DNA from: an uncultured Sphingomonadaceae bacterium | GTDB taxonomy: Bacteria > Pseudomonadota > Alphaproteobacteria > Sphingomonadales > Sphingomonadaceae | DNA length: 64,000 nt | Assembly: GCA_947489315.1 (NCBI GenBank) | Contig: CANLCX010000003.1 | Coordinates: forward strand, 372,001-436,000 | Direction: 5' to 3' | Shown here: piece after piece, positions 19,670 to 27,721 of the stretch | How positions within the stretch are numbered: the stretch's first letter is position 1 | How the letters are laid out: every line of letters starts with the position of its first letter | Notes under the pieces: model-generated | Told to the model about the DNA's origin: nothing | Databases searched by the model: none | The model's input: the letters and a program-made list of their open reading frames with translations, nothing else | Position numbers and translations under genes: made by a program

Positions 19670-21537
19670 TGAACATTGCCTGCAAAATTACGACGCAGAA
19701 TATCCAAATGGGTCCGAATGACTCCAAATGCATCCTTCAGATGCTCCCTTTCAAACCGCGATAATGTTTTTGGCGAAAGATTGTTGGTCGGCGGGTCACC
19801 CCGTTTGATTTGATCCGACTGATGACGAAACCGCACGTTACGGATAAATTCAAAGCAATCCAGCAAATCCGCCACGCCTTCGGCGCTTAGACCGCCGATT
19901 TTGGCGGCTTGCATAAGCCGCTCCTGACTATTCACCTCCGACAATCCAAGGCTCAGCGCATAGACACGGGCGATGTCAACGAGCGGTGCGATTGCCTGAT
20001 ATTTGAGATTGAGGACATCTCCCTCCTGTTCATCATGATCCAACAGAAAGTTTCGGAAAAAGCCGAGCGGAATATGATTGCTTGCTGCTACCCGGGCGAT
20101 GAAGGAAAGGAATATTTTATTGACACTGGTCCACTCAAAAACCTGCGCGCGCAGATCCTCAACCAGCGCCGCGTCTCCGGCAATGGCGCGCATATCGAAA
20201 AATATCGTGATGTTCAGGATATGGTCCGGATCGGGTGTCTCAATCCAACGCCGATAACGATCTTTCCAAACCGCCAGCGGTTGGCGCCATTTGTCATTGG
20301 TCGCCATGATATCGCCCGGACAATAGACATAGCCTGCGCTGTTCAAACCGTCACATAATCTGGTCGCCAACGTCTCAAAATAAGCGGCGTGTTGCTCAGG
20401 ATCATATCGATCATCCAACAGGAAGCCGTTGTCCTGATCCGATCCCCCCGCTTGCTCGCGGCGCGCCAGCGATCCAAATACGACTAACGCATAGGGAATA
20501 GGTGGCGGCCCTAACTCCTTCTCGGCAAGTTTGAGCAGCTGTTGATGGGTGGTCTCGCCAATATTGGAAATGAAGCGCGACGCGTGGTTTGCATCCACTC
20601 CGGAATCAACCAGATTGGTGAGGACCGCGTCCACCCGCCTAGCCGCCTTTGCGACCGCTTTGACATCAGTGGCGGCTTTGATTTCGGCAATCACCCGCAA
20701 GGCATTCATGCCGAAGCGGTTTAGCAGGTCATTGGAGCTCAATACGCCGATAACGGCGTCCTCATCATTAGTGATCGGAAGATGGTGGATATTATGTTCT
20801 GACATGACCAGCATCGCCGAGAGCAGGTTATCATTAGCGGACATCGTTAAGGGATCCGGCGTCATGATTTTGGACACCGGCAAGTCCGGCGATATATCAT
20901 TTCCCAATACGCGCCGGCGCAAATCCTTGTCGGTTAAGATGCCGACCAAAACCGTGCCCTCGGTCAGCGGCAGGGTGGAAACGTCAGCATCGGTCATCAG
21001 CTTGGCAGCTTTGCGGATCGTGATATCGGGCCCGGCTGTCACAATATCCGCACGCCGCAACAAGCCACCCAGTTTCGCTGCGACCAGTCCGGCATCGTCG
21101 TGCTTCTCGACGGACTGGCGCAGGGTCTTGACCGCTTCGCGCAATCTCTCGGCTTCATCAACGGCGAAAAACCCCTGAATATTGGGGTTCTCGCTATAGA
21201 GCTCCAGAAAATCCTTTTTGGGAAGCTGATATATCAGGCTGTCTTCAAGGGCGACGACTTGATTGCGCGTAAGCTTGTGATGGAGCAATGACGGATAACC
21301 AAATAGCCCCCCTTCACCCAGTCGGTGCGTTAACTCGGTTCCGCCCAGCCGCAATTCCACGGCGCCGGAACGTATTATGTTGAGAAAGACATTCTCCTTA
21401 CCAGCGTCGATAATCACTGCTTTACGGGGAAAATACCGAATTTCCATTTTACGCGCCAACGCACTGACAGCATCATGACCCAGCTGATCAAATGGGGCAT
21501 GCCGGTTCAAAAATGAAGCGACTTCTTCGAGTTCCAT
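19666..21537 (-). CDS. cNMP-binding / CBS / DUF294 nucleotidyltransferase-like protein
   Basis: 623 residues from ATG 21537 (GGAG six bases upstream; an earlier ATG at 21564 is less well placed). Domain order: a cyclic-nucleotide-binding beta-roll (about 10-115), two CBS motifs (about 150-275; VSTLPLTEGTVLVGILTDKD and IHHLPITNDE), then the DUF294 nucleotidyltransferase domain with FGSLARREQ and SDQDNG carrying the metal-binding acidic pair, and DUF294_C. Likely a signalling protein that modifies or binds a target according to cNMP/adenylate state; relatives resemble the uridylyltransferase GlnD core. Conserved neighbour of actP in other phyla. Confidence 0.88.
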   Translation of the reverse strand: MELEEVASFLNRHAPFDQLGHDAVSALARKMEIRYFPRKAVIIDAGKENVFLNIIRSGAVELRLGGTELTHRLGEGGLFGYPSLLHHKLTRNQVVALEDSLIYQLPKKDFLELYSENPNIQGFFAVDEAERLREAVKTLRQSVEKHDDAGLVAAKLGGLLRRADIVTAGPDITIRKAAKLMTDADVSTLPLTEGTVLVGILTDKDLRRRVLGNDISPDLPVSKIMTPDPLTMSANDNLLSAMLVMSEHNIHHLPITNDEDAVIGVLSSNDLLNRFGMNALRVIAEIKAATDVKAVAKAARRVDAVLTNLVDSGVDANHASRFISNIGETTHQQLLKLAEKELGPPPIPYALVVFGSLARREQAGGSDQDNGFLLDDRYDPEQHAAYFETLATRLCDGLNSAGYVYCPGDIMATNDKWRQPLAVWKDRYRRWIETPDPDHILNITIFFDMRAIAGDAALVEDLRAQVFEWTSVNKIFLSFIARVAASNHIPLGFFRNFLLDHDEQEGDVLNLKYQAIAPLVDIARVYALSLGLSEVNSQERLMQAAKIGGLSAEGVADLLDCFEFIRNVRFRHQSDQIKRGDPPTNNLSPKTLSRFEREHLKDAFGVIRTHLDILRRNFAGNVQ

Positions 21538-21584
21538 AAAGGTCTCCAAACCTCCAGCTACCATATTTTTCGCCTCGATAGATC

Positions 21585-21684
21585 TTAGCGGAAGGTATAA
21601 TAGCCTTGTTTGGTGGATCGTCCATCTTTGCCAGCGATCAAACCTGATCTCACGCCCATGGCGGCGGCTGGCGTAATGAACGCA
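21585..21684 (-). pseudogene. C-terminal remnant, acyl-CoA dehydrogenase/reductase-like
   Basis: The minus strand from the repeat at 21685 encodes about 34 residues (FITPAAAMGVRSGLIAGK, then DGRSTKQGYYTFR) and a stop at 21585-21587. The ending resembles the GR.TGQGFY(D/T)Y close of 3-hydroxyacyl-CoA dehydrogenases, but the match is short and uncertain. No start exists: the frame enters the palindromic repeat, so the gene body is gone. Confidence 0.45.
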
Positions 21685-21706
21685 ATATCCCGAAAGCGGA
21701 CATTAG
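21685..21706. repeat. Dispersed palindromic repeat, half copy (module B)
   Basis: ATATCCCGAAAGCGGACATTAG, identical over its core to the copies at 8838 and 58224. It touches the broken 5' end of the remnant at 21585-21684 and lies just past the stop of the permease gene. Confidence 0.65.
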
Positions 21707-21711
21707 CGATG

Positions 21712-23013
21712 TTATGTGTGCGCAACCTTCGGAATTTGACGCGATACTCGGTGTTTTGCTAACCAGTACAAGATTGCCCCAATCGCTATCATAACCATCG
21801 TTGAGAGAATCGCAGTTGCCGGAACTTGCCACGACATCCAAGCGACCATAGCGACTGCAACCGGTAGGATTACTAGCCACCGGGAACCAGTAGCGTCTCT
21901 TAGTTCGCGAAAGTTGCTTTTCCATAAGACACCGAAAGAAAGCAGTATCAATGCGAAAATAATTTGCTCAACCGCGACAAGCAATGTGGCAAGTGTTGCA
22001 AAAGAACCGGTTATTGCAATGGTCGCTACGAATAGCCCATAGGATAAAATGGCATAATCGGGTGTCAGAAAACGGGGAGAAACATGGGCAAAAAAGCGCG
22101 GCAAAAGATTTCTCTCCCCCATTCCGAAAAGAACACGTGGGAAAACAATAAAGCCGCATAGCTGATTGGTAGCAATGGAAAAGACCGCTGCAATACTGAT
22201 CATCACGCTACCCCAATTACCGAACAGCTTTTCCGCGGCGACAGCCAGGGGAATATCTGCGTTGCCCGTTTCCGGCGCTATGGCGATGTAAGCCCATTGG
22301 ACGACGGCATAGAATAGCGCCACGCCGACGATTGCCATAATCACGGAACGGAACACTGTTGTGCGGGGATTCTTCGTTTCACCGGCAGTGGCAATTGATG
22401 TTCCGAAACCTGAAAAAGCATAGGCGATTAAAAGCGCGACGGATTCCAGCCCGGAAAAACTCGGCAGTTCAACATCTGAAGGTACGCCATTCATCCCGAT
22501 GCCAACAACACAAAGCAGAACGAGCGGAGCCAGTTTGAATATAGTCCCCACCCACACCCCGCCAATCGACCGTTTCGTGCCAATAACAGACATTGTGGTC
22601 ATGAAAGCGATGCACGCTACAATTGTCATCGGGCGGGCGATCGGGCCGTCGAAAACCGGGAACAGCGCCGCCAGATAGGACACGAGCACATGGAAATTCG
22701 CGGCTCTGCCGGCACTGCTAGCGCAAATCACAAACCATCCGACTTGAAAGCCGGTAAATTTCCCCAAAGCTGTTTCGACATAAAGTTGCGCTCCGCCTGA
22801 TTGATCGAAGACGGTCGAGAGTTTCGCGCAAGTCGCCGCCAAACAGATTGTCGGAATAGCGAAAAGTAGAATTGCAAACGGGGCGAAATTACCCAATCCA
22901 ACATAAAGCAATGCCGGCAGGGCAAAAATACCCGCCCCGATCATCCCGTTGAGATTGAGCAAGCTTGCCCCGACAGTGCCCAGCACCCGCGGTGGTTTCA
23001 ATGCTTCAGACAC
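21712..23013 (-). CDS. APC-family amino acid permease
   Basis: 433 residues with about 12 membrane segments. The N-terminal GASLLNLNGMIGAGIFALPA is the helix-1 substrate/ion site of the amino acid-polyamine-organocation superfamily, and YAFSGFGTSIATAGETKNP is the helix-6 region. Predicted to import an amino acid or amine at the inner membrane; the substrate is not deducible. Its first eight bases overlap the end of the upstream MFS gene, so they form an operon. Confidence 0.85.
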   Translation of the reverse strand: MSEALKPPRVLGTVGASLLNLNGMIGAGIFALPALLYVGLGNFAPFAILLFAIPTICLAATCAKLSTVFDQSGGAQLYVETALGKFTGFQVGWFVICASSAGRAANFHVLVSYLAALFPVFDGPIARPMTIVACIAFMTTMSVIGTKRSIGGVWVGTIFKLAPLVLLCVVGIGMNGVPSDVELPSFSGLESVALLIAYAFSGFGTSIATAGETKNPRTTVFRSVIMAIVGVALFYAVVQWAYIAIAPETGNADIPLAVAAEKLFGNWGSVMISIAAVFSIATNQLCGFIVFPRVLFGMGERNLLPRFFAHVSPRFLTPDYAILSYGLFVATIAITGSFATLATLLVAVEQIIFALILLSFGVLWKSNFRELRDATGSRWLVILPVAVAMVAWMSWQVPATAILSTMVMIAIGAILYWLAKHRVSRQIPKVAHT

Positions 23014-24352
23014 GCGCTATTCCCCCTGGCGTCACGCTAGCATCATTGCCAATTTGCCGGGTGGGAAATTTCACGACGAGCAAAACCAGGACCGAAGCAG
23101 CCTGCACAGCAACCAAAAACATCAGCATCGCCTTTGGTTCGGCCAGCACCGCAATTGATGCGACTAATATGCCGGCCAGACTGATGCCCATGTTGGCGAC
23201 GGCCATGAAAACAGAAAACTGGGTGGCCGCTATGGCGGGTGGGCTCAGCCGCATGTTGATAACAACAGTGCTAATGCCGCATAACGAATATAGCAAAAAC
23301 CAACCGATAGCAAAGCTGACCAATATCCGCGGGTCCGTCCAACTGTCTGCGGACCAAATCATCCAACTGAGCAACATCATATAGCCGATGCGCAAAATCC
23401 ATAAGGCGCGTTGGGCTCCAATTTTGCCTATCGCAAACCCGCCAATGCTAATGGCCACAAGTCCGGCAATAAGCTGGGCTGTGCCATTGAGCGAGCCCAG
23501 TTGATCTTCCGCCCAACCGGTATGGGCGGTGGCTATAAGTGGTACCGCGACAATGCATATTCCATAGGTCAGGCCCGTGGTCAGCAGCGGCACGAACCAC
23601 AAGAAACTGCGCACCGAAAGCGTATTTTTCAGAGCGGCCAAAAGCAATGGCAACCAGCTGTTCGACTGCGCCAAAATGTTCACGTCCTGCGCTTCGCCAA
23701 TTGACCAGGGAAGGCGACGCTCGCCAACGCGTTCGCGCGTCCAAATAATATGGATAGTGACTAGCAGAACAAGAATGGCGCAGGCAATATAGGCGGCGCT
23801 CGCGCCAAAGACATAGATCACCGCCCCCGTAAACGAAGCAGAGGCCGCCATGCCCAAAATCTGACCACCTGAAGCAAGTCCTCCGCCCATGGATCGTTCG
23901 GATTCGGGGAGAATATCAACCGTTAGTCCATCAACCGCGACGTCTTGAAAGACAGTGGCGGTGTTAACCGCAAGCCCGGCAATCCCAAGCAGCAAGATAT
24001 CGCGCGGCCCCGGATCGACTATTGCAAATAGGATGAGACAAACGATCATCACGGCCTGCGCCCCGATAATCCAGCTCCGGCGACGGCCCATGGAAAGCAG
24101 CGTGTAGCGGTCCATAACCATGCCCGCGATAAATTTAAAGCTCCAGGGAATACTGACCATCGCCACCACAAAGCCAATATCCTGCGCGCTCGCACCGTTG
24201 ACCGCCATCCATGCCGGTATGGCGAAATCAAACAGGCCAAGTGGTATGCCTTGGCCTGCATAGAGTAGGAAAATTGTGAACAACCGCCAATTGCGGTTTT
24301 CTGCAAGAGATACGGGCATAGGCGAAGGGCTTTGTAGCGCTACGGATTCCAT
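23006..24352 (-). CDS. MFS transporter, AmpG-like
   Basis: 448 residues from ATG 24352, with GGGGGA upstream; the frame also has a TTG at 24382 that I rejected. About 12 membrane segments. GLFDFAIPAWMAVNGASAQD and DRYTLLSMGRRRSWII (loop 2-3 motif) and FQDVAVDGL are typical of the AmpG/acetyl-CoA transporter branch of the major facilitator superfamily. Substrate unknown; muropeptides or a peptide-like nutrient would suit the co-transcribed amino acid permease. Confidence 0.85.
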   Translation of the reverse strand: MESVALQSPSPMPVSLAENRNWRLFTIFLLYAGQGIPLGLFDFAIPAWMAVNGASAQDIGFVVAMVSIPWSFKFIAGMVMDRYTLLSMGRRRSWIIGAQAVMIVCLILFAIVDPGPRDILLLGIAGLAVNTATVFQDVAVDGLTVDILPESERSMGGGLASGGQILGMAASASFTGAVIYVFGASAAYIACAILVLLVTIHIIWTRERVGERRLPWSIGEAQDVNILAQSNSWLPLLLAALKNTLSVRSFLWFVPLLTTGLTYGICIVAVPLIATAHTGWAEDQLGSLNGTAQLIAGLVAISIGGFAIGKIGAQRALWILRIGYMMLLSWMIWSADSWTDPRILVSFAIGWFLLYSLCGISTVVINMRLSPPAIAATQFSVFMAVANMGISLAGILVASIAVLAEPKAMLMFLVAVQAASVLVLLVVKFPTRQIGNDASVTPGGIARV

Positions 24353-24554
24353 AATATTCCCCCATCGAGCGCAAGTTGGCAAAACCCGCTTCGATACGTC
24401 CTGTTTCTGTGATTTTATTGTAAGATACCCGGCGAATGACGGGTCGCATATTCATTCGCCGGGTACCGGGCGGGGTCAGGACTGATAGCGCTTGAGGAGC
24501 ACAAACAGCTCTATGCCAGAGGCATTAAGACCCCGTCATTTTGGTGCATTTCGT

Positions 24555-25016
24555 TTATTTGACTTCGACTTTACGCAACATATAGCTGCCGGTTATGGAC
24601 CGGATCGTGGGATAGAGATCTTTCGAAATCTGCCGGGACTCTTTTACTTTTGTCTCGCCCCATTCTTTCATGAAGGCATCATATTTTTGCTTATTCGGTT
24701 CCAGATCAGCGGTGTTTGCGAACTTGGTCAGCAAAACCATATTGAAAGAGCCAGATGCTCCCAATTCGCTGCGATAGATTGCATAATCTTCGATCTGGCC
24801 GAGTTTTTTGGCGACTTCGTTGGACGCAATCCATGTCGAACGCAGGCCTTCCAGATAATAGTCCTCCATATTGGCGTCTATCTTGATGGTATCCATGACC
24901 CAGACTGAATCAGAAACCGTATAATCCTTGAACATTTCAAGCTGGGCCTGTGCAGGCGTTGCGGTTGCCAGAACACTGGCTGCTGCGATGGCTGCGAATT
25001 TCATTACATTTTTCAT
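24555..25016 (-). CDS. Small exported protein, unknown
   Basis: 153 residues from ATG 25016 (GGGG at proper distance). A signal peptide (KFAAIAAASVLATATPAQA) gives a mature periplasmic or secreted protein of about 130 residues. It is mainly helical with WVMDTIKIDANMEDYYLEGL and a conserved-looking Trp/Tyr pattern, and lacks cysteines. A 34-bp motif shared with the natterin-like gene sits 66-99 bp upstream, so it may be in the regulon of the CadC-like regulator at 27722. Not a recognised family. Confidence 0.7.
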   Translation of the reverse strand: MKNVMKFAAIAAASVLATATPAQAQLEMFKDYTVSDSVWVMDTIKIDANMEDYYLEGLRSTWIASNEVAKKLGQIEDYAIYRSELGASGSFNMVLLTKFANTADLEPNKQKYDAFMKEWGETKVKESRQISKDLYPTIRSITGSYMLRKVEVK

Positions 25017-25081
25017 ATCCATTCCCCTATTTTATGATCGGCATCCCTGCCTGCAATTTGGCTAGCGGGAGCCTGCGTCAA

Positions 25082-25115
25082 AGTCCTGATGGAAAAAATG
25101 ATGTTTTTATGATGG
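25082..25115 (-). promoter_or_regulatory. 34-bp regulatory motif, copy 1
   Basis: Matches 27563-27596 at 32 of 34 positions. On the plus strand it holds three direct TGATG steps at 25087, 25099 and 25110, spaced 12 and 11 bp, separated by A- and T-runs. About one helical turn between steps is typical of tandem sites for winged-helix OmpR/CadC-type regulators. It lies upstream of the exported-protein gene 24555-25016. Confidence 0.7.
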
Positions 25116-25196
25116 CGCAGAAAGGCAAAGTGGCCATCCTGTTAGGGGTCGGAGTTAGGCGGTCATGCCTGTTTGGGTTGGGACCAGAGCGCAACG

Positions 25197-25226
25197 AAAA
25201 ACCCCGCCGGATTGCTCCAGCGGGGC
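25197..25226 (-). terminator. Rho-independent terminator after the PEP-CTERM gene
   Basis: Minus strand: CCCCGC, a 12-base loop, GCGGGG, then TTTTT. It lies 24 bp past the stop of the PEP-CTERM gene. Confidence 0.85.
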
Positions 25227-25249
25227 TGTTGCTGCGCTTCGGGTTGCAA

Positions 25250-25903
25250 TTAAGCGTAGCTAACCTTGATATTCGCTTTTTGCGCGGTGTTTTTCTGACG
25301 CCGCCGATTTGATCTCAGGACGCCGCCAACAGCGCCGAAGCCAAAGATCATAAACGCCCAAGTGGCAGGTTCGGGAACCGCACCAAGCGCCGCCTGGCCA
25401 ATGTTCACGGTGATCGTGTCATTCGGCGTGGTGTAGGAATAGACACCCGCGTCGAGACCCAGGCTCGCTATGGTTGCGCCAGCAAAAGTCGCAGTCGATG
25501 CAATTGCAGAATTAGATATATAGCCAACAGGTAGGTAAACAGCTGATTGAGTTGCCACTATGCCAAACGTGTCACCGGAGAATGACTGTCCATCTAGCCG
25601 ACCGCCCATTCCCCAATTCGATGGACCTGCTATTCCTTGATAAATATCAGACGGTGCCTTTTTAATTTCTGCGCCTAAAAAAAGGCCGCGCCTTGCTTCT
25701 ACAGAGTTCAGAGCGCCCCCGTTAAAATTTGCAACACTGCCAAAAAACGTCAGACCGGTTAAATCCAGCGAACCGCTGACAGTACCGACTACGTCCGATC
25801 CATTTTGTTCAATGTCGATGACTATCGCTGCTTGCGCAGCGCCGGGTAGCGCAATCATACCTAGCGAAAATGCAGCGACGGAAGTGCGTAAAATATTTTT
25901 CAT
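25250..25903 (-). CDS. PEPxxWA-CTERM sorting-domain protein
   Basis: 217 residues from ATG 25903 (AAGGG upstream; ATG 25930 rejected). A signal peptide is followed by a mature domain of about 150 residues rich in Gly, Ser and Thr. Near the C-terminus are PEPATWAFMIFGFG, a hydrophobic helix and a basic RRR cluster, then a 12-residue tail ending in VSYA. This is the PEP-CTERM signal cleaved and anchored by exosortase. The exosortase-associated ligase and glycosyltransferase at 3.4-6.3 kb fit the same pathway. The mature protein is not recognised; probably surface or exopolysaccharide associated. Confidence 0.9.
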   Translation of the reverse strand: MKNILRTSVAAFSLGMIALPGAAQAAIVIDIEQNGSDVVGTVSGSLDLTGLTFFGSVANFNGGALNSVEARRGLFLGAEIKKAPSDIYQGIAGPSNWGMGGRLDGQSFSGDTFGIVATQSAVYLPVGYISNSAIASTATFAGATIASLGLDAGVYSYTTPNDTITVNIGQAALGAVPEPATWAFMIFGFGAVGGVLRSNRRRQKNTAQKANIKVSYA

Positions 25904-25957
25904 AAAGTTGCCCTTAGTGATTATTTTCAATTGAGAATATTGTCAGTGAATGGATAT

Positions 25958-27481
25958 CTATTCGATGCCGGTAATATCGTAGATATCAAACGGATCGGTG
26001 CTTTCATTAGGCGCGTAGCCGATCTTGTTGCGCCGTACGTCGATGATGATGATCACGCCCCGATCGCGATCGAGCAGATAGATGCAATCTTCATCCCGAT
26101 CATACACATCAAAGGTGAACCGCGCATCTCCGGTTTCGGATAGTTCCTGCCAGACATCTTCTTCAACCATCTGGAAAGCACCGCCATTGGAGATCGAAAC
26201 ATAGGTCAGATTCTCAGTAAGGCTATCCTTCGTGTCTGGTTCTGGTGAATAGACAGGTGGCTTGTCTGCAACCCCTAAATCAGAGGGAGGGTCAGATGGA
26301 CGATCAGATGGTTTTGGCGATTCCGTATTGCTGGTATTCTTGTCATCAGACAAGCTGTTTGCCGTTCTGATAGTTCGTTTTCCGGTTTTGCAATCGACAT
26401 CGTAAAGAGTCGTTTTCGAAGATGTAAACAGGACACCATTGTACGTACCTTGATACGTTCTCGTTTGTGCTATGTCATCAGGGTCGCCATTCCTAAAGTG
26501 TATCACGTCATATGAAAATGGCACATTGACCTCAGCCGATTTTGCAGTGAACGCCGCATCGACGCGCTTGCCATCCGGAACGGTAAAATCATAGCCCTGC
26601 GTCACTGTGTTGGTTGTAGTGGTCGTATCAGATGTTCCAAAGTTAAAAGACTGTTCGACACTGGCCGTCACTTTTCCATCGGCGATAACGGGCAATCCGA
26701 CTTTGAATGATGCAGACAAACCTATTTTTGTGTTACTGTTAAAGGAAAATGTGTGTGAATCTGAAACCGTTTTGGTAAAATTTTTGTTGAACCTTGGAGC
26801 GCTTGCGAGCCAATTGTCACAACGATCGCCCGACATTGAATCAATGGTCTCGGGTTTGGCGAAATCCAAATCCTGCTGATTCTCATCTATGCGCACTCTT
26901 AGGTTCGCCACGCGATAAGGAAGACCGAAGCTCAACTTAACTTGATTTAGATAGGCTCCAAATTTTCCATCAATCTTCCGCAGGGCGCCGCGGTTTGGGT
27001 CTTGAACTGATGTTCTGACCCCGCCATCTTTGTTACCATATATAATCGGATCTTTGGCATCTCGGCTCGCACCGCTTGTTACGAACGAGATAGCATTGAT
27101 CCAATCACCGCGCCAGACAACCACTTGGTCAATATATTGATTTTTCGGTACATTGAAAAATTCGCATTTACCGCCCGGACCACCGAGCTTTGTACCTTCA
27201 AAATTATCATAATATGGCGTGATGCTGTCGATAAATCGACCGTGACACACTTCAATCTTGGTTATGACTCCCCTGTTAAAATTATCGGGTGTTTCATATA
27301 CCCATGGCCCGCCGCCGCGCCCTTCCGTTGTTTTCGAAAATTTGATCAGAATCTCATCTGCTTTTTGAAACCCCTGAGCATGCGCACCACCGGCGATGCA
27401 GAAGACAGAAACACCCGAAAGCAATGGGATGATTCCCAAGGCAATTTTTGATGCTCGCTTTTTTCGGATCGGTAATTTCAT
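25958..27481 (-). CDS. Natterin-like secreted protein: jacalin-type lectin plus aerolysin-type domain
   Basis: 507 residues. The signal peptide ends at about residue 35 (GGAHAQ). Residues 38-200 show a jacalin-like beta-prism: GPWVYETPDNF, GVITKIEVCHGRFIDSI, LGGPGG, IDQVVVWRGDWINAISF and a third sheet. Residues about 215-345 are rich in Ser/Thr and alternating strands (TVSDSHTFSFNSNTKIGLS, ASVEQSFNFGTSDTTTTT), the pattern of the aerolysin/ETX-MTX2 pore-forming module. A Pro/Ser linker (385-420) leads to a C-terminal beta domain of about 80 residues (RFTFDVYDRDEDCIYLLDRD). Lectin plus aerolysin is the natterin architecture. Pore formation is inferred, not shown. Confidence 0.75.
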   Translation of the reverse strand: MKLPIRKKRASKIALGIIPLLSGVSVFCIAGGAHAQGFQKADEILIKFSKTTEGRGGGPWVYETPDNFNRGVITKIEVCHGRFIDSITPYYDNFEGTKLGGPGGKCEFFNVPKNQYIDQVVVWRGDWINAISFVTSGASRDAKDPIIYGNKDGGVRTSVQDPNRGALRKIDGKFGAYLNQVKLSFGLPYRVANLRVRIDENQQDLDFAKPETIDSMSGDRCDNWLASAPRFNKNFTKTVSDSHTFSFNSNTKIGLSASFKVGLPVIADGKVTASVEQSFNFGTSDTTTTTNTVTQGYDFTVPDGKRVDAAFTAKSAEVNVPFSYDVIHFRNGDPDDIAQTRTYQGTYNGVLFTSSKTTLYDVDCKTGKRTIRTANSLSDDKNTSNTESPKPSDRPSDPPSDLGVADKPPVYSPEPDTKDSLTENLTYVSISNGGAFQMVEEDVWQELSETGDARFTFDVYDRDEDCIYLLDRDRGVIIIIDVRRNKIGYAPNESTDPFDIYDITGIE

Positions 27482-27562
27482 TTCTTTTTGTCCCCCATGT
27501 TTCCGTCAGGCGATGCTTTCGCCTCCGACTAAGATTTCGGCCTACCGCAATGACTTCCGCCT

Positions 27563-27596
27563 AGTCCTGATGAAAAATATGATGTTTTTATGATGG
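27563..27596. promoter_or_regulatory. 34-bp regulatory motif, copy 2
   Basis: Second copy (32/34) of the triple-TGATG motif at 25082. It lies in the divergent spacer between the natterin-like gene (start 27481) and the CadC-like regulator gene, so it could serve both. Binding by that regulator is inferred from position and repeat spacing. Confidence 0.7.
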
Positions 27597-27721
27597 AACA
27601 GAGCTAGGCTCGAACCGGCGGTTTGGAAGATTCGTTTTACCGTGCGTTAAAAAAGAAAGTTTCTGGTTCGAGGCCACCTGAAATTTTCTTTTCCCAAGGG
27701 GTGGGATGGGGAGAAAAAGCC

